Below, in pieces: positions 7,761 through 13,659 of a stretch of 13,659 bases of DNA. The number at the start of each line of letters is the position of its first letter. Position 1 is the stretch's first letter. Position numbers and translations under genes: made by a program. The stretch covers positions 1 to 13,659 of the forward strand of contig CALPIT020000044.1 of NCBI GenBank assembly GCA_943323705.2, written 5' to 3'. This DNA is from Streptomyces griseus (GTDB lineage Bacteria; Bacteroidota; Bacteroidia; Chitinophagales; Chitinophagaceae). Under the pieces are notes generated by a model. That model was not told where the DNA came from. It made no database searches and saw nothing but the letters and a program-made list of their open reading frames with translations.

Positions 7761-7993
7761 TTCAACAAAGCCTTTCAGCAGTATTTTGGGATGTAAAATG
7801 TGGATTTTTTTAAAGATTTTACACAGAATTAATTTTTGGCACAATATTAGCTAAAAAGAATATACGCTCTTATTCAACAACTATCCGCTTGAAAAATCAC
7901 CTTTATAATCCGTTTTCTTTGAAATAATTTTTACTTAAAGAAGCATTTTTCGTTTCAATGTCATCTTGTTTTTAGTTCATATTGATTATGAAA

Positions 7994-8020
7994 TTGTTTC
8001 AACTTATGAAAATACATTTG
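7994..8020 (+). promoter_or_regulatory. Promoter-like element of the candidate small RNA
   Basis: TTG at 7994-7996 and an exact TAnnTTTG match (TACATTTG, 8013-8020) are separated by 16 nt, slightly short of usual spacing. No plus-strand gene follows before the AraC-type gene, which runs the other way, so the product would be an untranslated or leader-like RNA starting near 8027. Confidence 0.4.
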
Positions 8021-8038
8021 CTGGTTTAGGTTTTTAAC

Positions 8039-8073
8039 GGATTTGGGAGTATTCCTGCTCCTGTCCTTTTTTT
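8039..8073 (+). terminator. Terminator-like hairpin (internal, with bulge)
   Basis: GGGAG (8045-8049) pairs with CTCCT (8058-8062), extended by T8044-G8063 and GGA/TCC (8039-8041 with 8064-8066) across a two-base bulge. Seven T (8067-8073) follow directly. Because it lies just after a promoter-like element it may be an attenuator or the end of a very short RNA. Confidence 0.45.
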
Positions 8074-8164
8074 AAATAGCAAATGGAATGATACTCGCTT
8101 TAAAATCAACTTTGAAAGACCCCTTACCTTTTCTAGTTAAGGTTAAATAATTTAATGAAGAACT

Positions 8165-8192
8165 GGCAATATCGAATGGTATTGCCTTTTTT
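8165..8192 (+). terminator. Intrinsic terminator, plus strand
   Basis: GGCAATATC (8165-8173), loop GAAT, GGTATTGCC (8178-8186): nine pairs including one T-G wobble, followed by six T. No protein gene lies upstream on this strand within the gap, which is the main reason to suspect a small RNA here. Confidence 0.65.
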
Positions 8193-8196
8193 GTAT

Positions 8197-8220
8197 AAAA
8201 AATGTAACTCCTATCGAGTT
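8197..8220 (-). terminator. Weak terminator-like hairpin, minus strand
   Basis: On the minus strand AACTC-GATAG-GAGTT (8220-8206) is followed after three bases by six T (8202-8197). Only five base pairs, but it is about 145 bp past the AraC-type stop and is the nearest candidate end for that transcript. Confidence 0.3.
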
Positions 8221-8326
8221 GTAGTTGTTATGGTTGTTTCGTTGATGTGTATGGCTGGAATTGTTTGAGGTTTGGGTGTTTGTCGTTTAATGGCTTAAGT
8301 CGCTTCGCTGTTTTAATGGTTAGGCA

Positions 8327-8367
8327 ATCCAGTATCTAGTATCCAGCTTATCTAGTATATCCAGCTC
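8327..8367. repeat. Short direct repeat at the 3' end of the AraC-type gene
   Basis: ATCCAGTATCTAGT (8327-8340), ATCCAGCTTATCTAGT (8341-8356) and a partial third copy ATATCCAGCTC (8357-8367) are arranged head to tail. The last copy overlaps the stop codon at 8366. The function is unknown; it resembles the short intergenic repeats common in this phylum. Confidence 0.5.
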
Positions 8368-9310
8368 ACACCTGCATCAACAATTCACAAGGCTTAATCC
8401 CAGTATGTTTTTTAAAAGCAGTACTGAAATGAGAGATGGATGAATAGCCGAGCATTGAACTTACTTCTGTAACGCTAAGGTGTTTGTTGTAAAGTAAATA
8501 TTTAGCGTGTTCCATGCGTTGGTTTTGGTAAAAGTCGAAGATGGTCGTGCCAAAAATCTCTTTGAATCCTTTTTTCAAGTAACATTCGTTGATAGCTACT
8601 TTTCTACTTAACGCCTTAATGGTTATCGGTTCGCAAATATGTTGGAGTAGTATTTCTCTCGCATTGATAATTTTCTCACGGTCTTCCTCAACATTCAGGA
8701 ATCTGCTCTGCACCAAACTCTCATCCTTGTTACTCAACATGTTATCTGTTGTATGTAATAAAATAATCTGAGTTTGAGCGTTAATGAAAATATTTTCCCG
8801 GGTATCGGTGTAGTTATGATTCAATAATTGTTGAATGGCAACACTTGTTTTCCGGCAAACAGGTCCAGATTTTATGAAAGATTGATCTTGTGTAAAAGAA
8901 ACTACTTTTTCAGTAATTGAGTTTTCGTTTTTATGTGCCTTAGCAAATTGTTTGAGATAAGTTGGGCTGAATGTAAAACTGAGTACGTCAATACTTTCGA
9001 TTTTTTCTATACAATTACTGCTGGCGTTGAATTTGCAATGATCACATTCGCTCGCTTTTTCTTTACAATAGAAATTACCTGATACGCAGAATCTGAGTTC
9101 AAGATGATTTTCTGCCGGATTTTTTGGATTAAAATGATAAATCATCGCGCCCGTATCTTCAGCATTCCAGGTGGATAATTTTCGATAACGTTTAATGGCA
9201 TATTTCACAGAGCCGGGTACATTCCTCTCAATATCTTGCAAAATCAAACCCTTATCAAAAGAGAGAGACTGTTGTGCTAAAAATGCCGATATGTTTGTGC
9301 TTTCAATCAT
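8366..9310 (-). CDS. AraC/XylS-family transcription regulator with N-terminal cysteine cluster
   Basis: The C-terminal ~100 residues (about 213-312) form the two helix-turn-helix units of AraC proteins: REILLQHICEPITIKALSRKVAINECYLKKGFKEIFG for the first, and MEHAKYLLYNKHLSVTEVSSMLGY with SISHFSTAFKKHTGIKP, the family's end signature, for the second. The N-terminal ~200 residues are an effector or dimerization domain I do not recognise. It holds five clustered cysteines: C75-x6-C82-x6-C89-x2-C92-x7-C100. Such clustering in a 314-aa regulator suggests metal or redox sensing, but this is inference. It is transcribed alone, away from gyrB, and no neighbour points to a target operon. ATG at 9310 is preceded by a promoter-like box at 9322-9329. 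Confidence 0.87.
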   Translation of the reverse strand: MIESTNISAFLAQQSLSFDKGLILQDIERNVPGSVKYAIKRYRKLSTWNAEDTGAMIYHFNPKNPAENHLELRFCVSGNFYCKEKASECDHCKFNASSNCIEKIESIDVLSFTFSPTYLKQFAKAHKNENSITEKVVSFTQDQSFIKSGPVCRKTSVAIQQLLNHNYTDTRENIFINAQTQIILLHTTDNMLSNKDESLVQSRFLNVEEDREKIINAREILLQHICEPITIKALSRKVAINECYLKKGFKEIFGTTIFDFYQNQRMEHAKYLLYNKHLSVTEVSSMLGYSSISHFSTAFKKHTGIKPCELLMQV

Positions 9311-9321
9311 AAAATCAGAAA

Positions 9322-9329
9322 CGAAGTTA
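9322..9329 (-). promoter_or_regulatory. Candidate -7 element of the AraC-type gene
   Basis: Minus-strand TAACTTCG matches TAnnTTTG except for C at the third T, the same deviation as in the ileS promoter. It ends 11 nt before the ATG, so the leader would be very short or the transcript nearly leaderless. No -33 TTG is seen at normal distance. Confidence 0.35.
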
Positions 9330-9522
9330 CAAATGAAATTTAAGAATGTGTAGTATATTCAAGCAAATCAACCTTTAAAAGCGGAATTTGGGATATTATT
9401 CTGATTTATTTCTTTTCATAAACTTTTATTCTCCCCAAATGCATGTTTTTTCCACACAAAAAATGAGGATAAAAAGCAGAAAAATTAGACAAAATAAAAG
9501 CTCATAACCCCTTTATATTCGA

Positions 9523-9530
9523 TATATTTG
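9523..9530 (+). promoter_or_regulatory. gyrB promoter, -7 element
   Basis: TATATTTG is an exact TAnnTTTG match, 44 nt before the gyrB ATG, giving a leader of about 35-40 nt. I find no TTG at the expected -33 position. The rest of the 264-bp divergent gap is AT-rich and shows no other feature. Confidence 0.55.
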
Positions 9531-9574
9531 CTGAAATCTGATTTTGAACATATTAAAGAGATTTTGAAGAAATT

Positions 9575-11554
9575 ATGAGTACAGAAATGGAGACAATTCC
9601 TACACCTCAAGCAGGTTCCTACAGTGCAGACAGCATTCAAGTTTTAGAAGGGTTAGAAGCGGTTAGAAAAAGGCCCGCCATGTATATTGGTGATATCAGT
9701 GTAAAAGGCTTGCATCATCTTGTATATGAAGTTGTTGATAACTCAATTGATGAAGCATTAGCTGGTCATTGTAAAAATATTACCGTTACCATTAACGAAG
9801 ACAATTCGATAACTGTTCAGGATGATGGTAGAGGTATTCCAACCGGAATGCATACGAAAGAAAACAGAAGTGCATTGGAAGTTGTTATGACCGTACTTCA
9901 TGCTGGGGGTAAATTTGATAAGGGTTCTTACAAAGTTTCCGGTGGTTTGCATGGAGTAGGTGTGAGTTGTGTAAATGCCTTGAGTACTAAATTAGTAGTC
10001 ACTGTTCATAGAGAAGGAAAAATATTTGAGCAGGAATATGCAACTGGTATTCCTCAATATTCAGTTCGTGAAATTGGTACTTCTGATAAAACCGGAACCC
10101 GCGTTCAATTTTGGCCCGATGGTTCGATTTTTACAACAACCCTTTATGTGAAAGATATCCTTGAAGGCAGGTTGAAAGAATTGGCTTACCTAAATAGAAA
10201 AATCACCATTATCTTAAATGATTTGCGTGAATTAGACGAAGCAGGAAACCATTATACAAAAACATTTTATAGTGAAGGTGGTATTGTAGAGTTTGTTGAA
10301 AATATCGACAAAATTGCTAATCGTGCTCCATTAATTCCTACTACGATTTATTGCGAAGGACTTGATGAGAAAAGTAATGTTGCTGTTGAAGTTGCCATGG
10401 TTTACAATGCAAGTTATCAAGAACATCTTTTTAGCTATGTAAACAATATCAATACCATTGAAGGCGGTACACACGTTGCCGGTTTCAGACGTTCCATCAC
10501 CCGTGTTTTCAAAAGTTATGGTGAAAAACAGGGGATGTTTGAAAAAGCAAAAGTGGCCATTGAGGGAGATGATTTCAGAGAAGGTATTTCGGCGATTATC
10601 TCAGTAAAAGTTCCTGAGCCTCAGTTTGAAGGTCAGACTAAAACCAAATTGGGTAACAGTGAGGTAATGGGAATTGTGGATACCACATTAAGCAGGGTAT
10701 TGGAAGCTTATTTGGAAGAGAACCCACGTGATGCAAAAACGATTATACAAAAAGTAATTTTGGCTGCACAGGCAAGAGCGGCGGCTAAACGTGCTCGTGA
10801 TATGGTGCAAAGAAAAAGTGTTTTAGTAGGAGGAGGTTTGCCAGGTAAGTTAGCCGATTGTTCTGAAAAAGATCCAGGAAAATGTGAGCTATTCCTTGTC
10901 GAAGGAGATTCGGCAGGTGGTACAGCCAAGCAAGGCCGAGACAGAAGCTTCCAAGCGATTCTTCCATTAAGAGGTAAAATCCTCAATGTTGAAAAAGCGA
11001 TGGAACACAAGATTTATGATAATGAGGAAATCAGAAATATGTTTACGGCTTTGGGTGTGAAGATTGGAACTATGGAAGATGCTAAGGCTCTTGATATTTC
11101 AAAATTGAGATATCATAAATTAATCATCATGACCGATGCCGATGTGGATGGAAGTCATATCGCGACTTTGATTTTAACATTTATATTCCGCTATATGAAA
11201 GAACTTGTAGAGCAAGGTTTTGTATATATCGCTCAGCCTCCTTTATACTTGGTGAAGAAAGGAAAAGATCAGGAATATGCATGGAACGATGTTGAAAGAA
11301 AAAGTTGGGTTACCAAAATAGGACAAGGAAAAGATGATAGCGTAACCATACAACGATATAAAGGTTTGGGAGAGATGAATGCGGAACAACTTTGGGAAAC
11401 AACCATGAATCCATTAACCAGAACATTGAAACAAGTTACTATCGACAGTCTTTCAAATGCAGATGGAGTCTTTAGTATGTTAATGGGCGATGAGGTACCT
11501 CCAAGAAGAGAATTCATTGAAACCCATGCGAAATATGCGAAAATTGATGTTTAA
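9575..11554 (+). CDS. gyrB: DNA gyrase subunit B
   Basis: GyrB supplies the ATPase and part of the cleavage core of gyrase (with GyrA), introducing negative supercoils. The 659-aa product is the short form without the ~165-residue insertion of the E. coli protein. GHKL ATPase domain: catalytic Glu52 and Asn56 in YEVVDNSIDEA, DDGRGIP at 83-89, GGLHGVGVSCVNALS from about 123, and the QTK loop with Lys357. TOPRIM domain: EGDSAGG with Glu443, LPLRGKILNVEKA (463-475), and the metal-binding DADVD with Asp521, Asp523 and Asp525. The C-terminal block YKGLGEMNAEQLWETTMNP starts near residue 595. All expected catalytic residues are present. It stands alone with its own promoter, and gyrA is not in the window. 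ParE is excluded by length and by the close fit to GyrB signatures, though the two families are similar. Confidence 0.95.
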   Translation: MSTEMETIPTPQAGSYSADSIQVLEGLEAVRKRPAMYIGDISVKGLHHLVYEVVDNSIDEALAGHCKNITVTINEDNSITVQDDGRGIPTGMHTKENRSALEVVMTVLHAGGKFDKGSYKVSGGLHGVGVSCVNALSTKLVVTVHREGKIFEQEYATGIPQYSVREIGTSDKTGTRVQFWPDGSIFTTTLYVKDILEGRLKELAYLNRKITIILNDLRELDEAGNHYTKTFYSEGGIVEFVENIDKIANRAPLIPTTIYCEGLDEKSNVAVEVAMVYNASYQEHLFSYVNNINTIEGGTHVAGFRRSITRVFKSYGEKQGMFEKAKVAIEGDDFREGISAIISVKVPEPQFEGQTKTKLGNSEVMGIVDTTLSRVLEAYLEENPRDAKTIIQKVILAAQARAAAKRARDMVQRKSVLVGGGLPGKLADCSEKDPGKCELFLVEGDSAGGTAKQGRDRSFQAILPLRGKILNVEKAMEHKIYDNEEIRNMFTALGVKIGTMEDAKALDISKLRYHKLIIMTDADVDGSHIATLILTFIFRYMKELVEQGFVYIAQPPLYLVKKGKDQEYAWNDVERKSWVTKIGQGKDDSVTIQRYKGLGEMNAEQLWETTMNPLTRTLKQVTIDSLSNADGVFSMLMGDEVPPRREFIETHAKYAKIDV

Positions 11555-11593
11555 AGCATTGATTTTTGCAAAAAAGGACAATTTTTATCAATG

Positions 11594-11608
11594 TCCACAT
11601 AATGTGGA
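11594..11608. promoter_or_regulatory. 15-bp palindrome between gyrB and the 66-aa gene
   Basis: TCCACAT-A-ATGTGGA is a perfect inverted repeat with 7-bp arms, 39 nt after the gyrB stop. No T-run follows, so it does not look like a terminator. It may be an operator-like site or an mRNA end structure; I cannot assign a binding protein. Confidence 0.35.
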
Positions 11609-11654
11609 GATGAATTTTGAATTGTTTTTGGGTAAAATAACTATTTTTAGTAGC

Positions 11655-11688
11655 TTGTTCGATAAGCGCAAGCTTAAAACTATATTTA
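11655..11688 (+). promoter_or_regulatory. Candidate promoter of the 66-aa gene
   Basis: TTG at 11655-11657 and TATATTTA at 11681-11688 (one mismatch to TAnnTTTG) are 23 nt apart, at the long end of normal spacing. Transcription would begin about 15 nt before the ATG at 11710. A 6-bp inverted repeat AGCTTG/CAAGCT (11653-11658 and 11670-11675) lies between the two boxes. Confidence 0.4.
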
Positions 11689-11709
11689 CTAACATTAAAT
11701 TCTATTAAA

Positions 11710-11910
11710 ATGTCAAAAATGATCACAGCTTATTGCATGAAAACAAAAGAAAAAAATGTTCCAATGCAAGATGCAGTAATAACTAAAACAGCCCGTGGCG
11801 GATATATGGCACAGGGTAATGACGGAAAAGGAAATAAAATGACAACTATGCTTGGAGAAGCAGCTGCTTTGGAAGCAGTAAAAAATGGTGTTGCCAAAAA
11901 ATCTTGGTAA
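11710..11910 (+). CDS. Small conserved-looking protein, degenerate zinc-ribbon (DUF5679-like)
   Basis: A 66-aa basic protein with no signal peptide or membrane segment, so probably cytoplasmic. I see a resemblance, from memory of the family, to the small zinc-ribbon family DUF5679, whose members start xAYCVKC and end KGTCPxCGTKM. Here the matching blocks are ITAYCMKTKEK (residues 5-15) and AQGNDGKGNKM (34-44), and the metal-ligand positions are Cys9, Thr12, Asn37 and Lys40, so three of four cysteines are gone. A further ~20 residues (GEAAALEAVKNGVAKKSW) extend past the usual end. It has its own likely promoter and a strong terminator, which supports a real, separately expressed gene. Its function is unknown and the family assignment is tentative. 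Confidence 0.75.
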   Translation: MSKMITAYCMKTKEKNVPMQDAVITKTARGGYMAQGNDGKGNKMTTMLGEAAALEAVKNGVAKKSW

Positions 11911-11932
11911 ACTAAAAAAAAATATTTTTGAG

Positions 11933-11958
11933 GCCGTTTAGCGATAAGCGGCTTTTTT
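11933..11958 (+). terminator. Intrinsic terminator of the 66-aa gene
   Basis: GCCGTTTA (11933-11940), a GCGA tetraloop of the stable GNRA type, TAAGCGGC (11945-11952), then six T and a further T-rich run. Eight pairs including one T-G wobble, 22 bp after the stop codon. Confidence 0.9.
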
Positions 11959-12006
11959 CTTTTTATTACAATACTAGAATTAATTACTTTTATTTTTTTC
12001 AGTGAT

Positions 12007-13659
12007 ATGAAGCGTATATTTTTTATTATTGGATTGTTCATAAATTTTGTTGCTGCAGGTCAATATACTATTAACGGTAATGCTACTCAGGACAATTGCC
12101 ATTGTTATACGCTTACACAAAGTATAAATACTCAACAAGGATCTGTTTGGAACAATACAAAAATAGATCTATCTCAATCCTTTGATTTTACGTTTCAAGT
12201 TTTTTTAGGTTGCACTGATTTTAACGGAGCAGACGGTATAGCGTTTGTGTTACAGCCCATTAGTACAAGTGTAGGAACTAATGGTGGAGGAATGGGCTTT
12301 GAAGGCATTTCTCCGTCAGTAGCTGTTACATTAGACACCTATCAAAATTCAAGTCCTGATTTCGATCCTTTTTACGACCATATTGCCATACAAACCAATG
12401 GAAACATCAATCATCTTTCTGCTAATACATTAACTCCATATACCCAGATATCAGCAACAAACAGCAATGTCGAAGACTGTCAGGATCATATTTTAAGAAT
12501 TGTGTGGAATGCGGTGACAAAAAATATGTCAGTATTTTTTGACAATCAACCTAGGGTAAATGCCACAAACGATATTGTAACCAATATTTTTGGAGGTAAC
12601 AATCTAGTGTATTGGGGATTTACAGGTGCTACGGGTGGACTCAATAATCTTCAAAAATTTTGTACGCAATTAACACCTTCATTTTATTTCTTACCTAATC
12701 AAAAAAAATGCGTTAACGAACCGATTACTTTTTTTGATTCTACAGTAAGTTTCTCAAATCCTGTAACACGCACCTGGGATTTTGGCGATGGATCCCCAGT
12801 AGTAACAAATGTTGTAAATCCGGTTCATACTTATACTACGGGTGGTAATTTTACAGTTGTGTTAACCGTTACTAGTCTTGACGGTTGTCAGGAAGTTTTT
12901 AATCAATTGGTTAATGTTGGTTCTAAACCTGTGGCAGGGTTTACGACTTCAGGTTCTTGCTTGAATACACCAGTGTTGTTTACAGATACTTCTGATGTAG
13001 CAGTAGGAACGATTAATACTTGGTTCTGGGAACTTGATAATTTAGGTATCACGTCAACCAATCAAAACACATTCACAACTTACAGTACACCAGGCATTAA
13101 GCACATCAAATTTTTTGTAAAAACACTCGAAGGATGTGTTTCGGATACGCTTTACCGTGATATTGCTATTTCCGATCGTCCTCAAGTAGCCTTTACTTTT
13201 ACCGATTCAGTTTGTTTGGGAACACCAACATATTTTCAAGACTTGTCTACTACCACTTTTGGTGGCGTTAATTATTGGCAATGGAATTATAGTGACAGTG
13301 CTTTTCCTGCAACTATTCAAAATCCATCACATATTTTCACTACTGCCGGTCCTCATAATGTAACACTTACCAGCTCAAACTCAGGAAGTTCAGCTTGTGC
13401 AGGAACAGCAGTAACACTTAGTGTGTTTGTGGCTGATAAACCGGTTGCTGATATGAGAGATACTATAGCATGTGAAAGACAATCTATACAATTGTTAGAC
13501 TCTTCTTATTCTAATGATGGGCTGGCTATAACACAATGCTGGTGGGATTTGGGCAATGGTCAATTTTCAAATCAATGCAATCCAAGTGTTATATTTACTA
13601 CACCTGGTCCGAAAACGATAAAACATGTAGTTTACAATTCTAGAGGTTGTAAATCTGAT
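12007..13659 (+). CDS. Secreted L-type-lectin and PKD-repeat protein (partial, 3' end outside window)
   Basis: The frame is open from the ATG at 12007 to the right edge (551 codons). Residues 1 to about 18 (MKRIFFIIGLFINFVAAG) are a signal peptide. Residues about 20-230 resemble a legume (L-type) lectin beta-sandwich: ADGIAFVLQP with Asp76, and VTLDTYQN with Asp110 followed by DHIAIQTNG, the positions where this fold carries its metal and sugar-binding loop. Then come repeated PKD-like Ig domains: one clear (TWDFGDGSP near 256-264, ending HTYTTGGNFTVVLTV) and three more divergent ones centred near residues 340, 425 and 512 (WWDLGNG), each with paired cysteines. This architecture is typical of very long surface proteins of the phylum exported by the type IX system, whose C-terminal sorting domain would lie beyond the window. 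Adhesion or glycan binding is the inferred role. Confidence 0.85.
   Translation, partial: MKRIFFIIGLFINFVAAGQYTINGNATQDNCHCYTLTQSINTQQGSVWNNTKIDLSQSFDFTFQVFLGCTDFNGADGIAFVLQPISTSVGTNGGGMGFEGISPSVAVTLDTYQNSSPDFDPFYDHIAIQTNGNINHLSANTLTPYTQISATNSNVEDCQDHILRIVWNAVTKNMSVFFDNQPRVNATNDIVTNIFGGNNLVYWGFTGATGGLNNLQKFCTQLTPSFYFLPNQKKCVNEPITFFDSTVSFSNPVTRTWDFGDGSPVVTNVVNPVHTYTTGGNFTVVLTVTSLDGCQEVFNQLVNVGSKPVAGFTTSGSCLNTPVLFTDTSDVAVGTINTWFWELDNLGITSTNQNTFTTYSTPGIKHIKFFVKTLEGCVSDTLYRDIAISDRPQVAFTFTDSVCLGTPTYFQDLSTTTFGGVNYWQWNYSDSAFPATIQNPSHIFTTAGPHNVTLTSSNSGSSACAGTAVTLSVFVADKPVADMRDTIACERQSIQLLDSSYSNDGLAITQCWWDLGNGQFSNQCNPSVIFTTPGPKTIKHVVYNSRGCKSD

Larger units (their letters stand above)
8027..8192 (+). 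ncRNA. Candidate small RNA of about 165 nt, family unknown
   Basis: The call rests on context only: a promoter-like element upstream (7994-8020), a strong intrinsic terminator at the end (8165-8192), and no protein gene on this strand. Inside, another hairpin with a T-run (8039-8073) and a weak hairpin ACCTT/AAGGT (near 8127-8145) are visible. I do not see the signature sequences of tmRNA, RNase P RNA or SRP RNA. The start position is estimated and the RNA may be shorter, ending at 8073, if the first hairpin terminates. Confidence 0.3.
7697..8365. other. Gene-free stretch between ileS and the AraC-type gene
   Basis: No ORF longer than about 20 codons looks credible here. The region contains the ileS promoter, a plus-strand promoter-like element with two plus-strand terminator-like hairpins, a weaker minus-strand hairpin, and a short direct repeat next to the AraC-type gene's stop codon. 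Tiny frames such as 7751 (20 aa), 7988 (13 aa) and 8088 (20 aa) exist on the plus strand, but nothing in the sequence supports their translation. Confidence 0.7.

Noticed and set aside
7751..7813. 20-codon plus-strand frame reading MNAIQQSLSAVFWDVKCGFF, considered as a small protein or remnant.
   Set aside because: It overlaps the ileS promoter region, has no promoter or terminator of its own, and the apparent FWDV similarity to other proteins is too short to mean anything.
8027..8192. Considered whether the candidate RNA is tmRNA, RNase P RNA, SRP RNA or 6S RNA.
   Set aside because: No tmRNA tag frame or tRNA-like end, no RNase P or SRP core sequence, and no 5'-3' closing stem expected for 6S RNA is visible.
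11514..11726. 70-codon minus-strand frame across the gyrB end and the following gap.
   Set aside because: It overlaps gyrB's C-terminus and the 66-aa gene's promoter and start, with no domain and biased Phe/Lys/Ile content from AT-rich DNA.
11730..12041. 103-codon minus-strand frame opposite the 66-aa gene.
   Set aside because: It covers the 66-aa gene and its terminator; the plus-strand gene has a better start, promoter-like boxes and a terminator.
1..13659. Looked for CRISPR arrays, insertion sequences, tRNA genes and phage or defence modules.
   Set aside because: No regularly spaced repeats, transposase-like frames, tRNA-like cloverleaf segments or defence-type domains were seen; the genes are mostly chromosomal housekeeping.

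Overview
The window looks like a stretch of Bacteroidota chromosome, probably from the Chitinophagales/Chitinophagaceae side. The DNA is AT-rich, starts lack strong Shine-Dalgarno sequences, and several starts are preceded by the Bacteroidota -7 promoter element TAnnTTTG or close variants. IleRS is the long (1128 aa) IleRS2-like form, GyrB is the short (659 aa) form, and the DksA-like protein has the cysteine-poor Bacteroidota C-terminus. The right edge carries the start of a secreted lectin plus PKD-repeat protein typical of this phylum. Most of the window is housekeeping chromosome. I see no phage, IS element, CRISPR array, tRNA or rRNA.

Layout: (1) 1-1146, minus strand: rbfA (ribosome maturation) followed 7 nt later by a LolC/LolE-type permease cut by the window edge. 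(2) 1203-3011, plus, divergent from rbfA: an MsbA-like half-size ABC exporter. (3) 3012-3258: convergent gap with a G/C-run inverted repeat and a perfect 42-bp palindrome that reads as a two-way terminator. (4) 7696-3259, minus: ileS then, 1 nt downstream, a TraR/DksA-family protein with a ~200-residue histone-H1-like Lys/Pro/Ala tail. (5) 7697-8365: gene-free stretch with a promoter-like element and two terminator-like hairpins on the plus strand, a candidate small RNA. (6) 9310-8366, minus: AraC-family regulator with an unusual cysteine cluster. (7) 9575-11554, plus: gyrB with a perfect TATATTTG element. (8) 11710-11910, plus: 66-aa protein resembling a zinc ribbon that has lost most metal ligands, followed by a clean terminator. 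(9) 12007 to the right edge, plus: secreted L-type-lectin/PKD protein, open at its 3' end.

The core genes serve translation (rbfA, ileS), DNA topology (gyrB), stress/transcription control (DksA-like) and envelope biogenesis (LolC/E-like permease, MsbA-like exporter). The observations most worth following are: the IleRS active-site signature reads G-I-H-H rather than H-x-G-H, a swap I recall being tied to very high mupirocin resistance in some IleRS2 enzymes; the DksA-like protein is fused to a histone-like tail that is expanding by a 69-bp tandem duplication; the 66-aa protein is a ligand-depleted zinc ribbon; and a possible unannotated RNA lies upstream of ileS. No complete, obviously new multi-gene system is visible.
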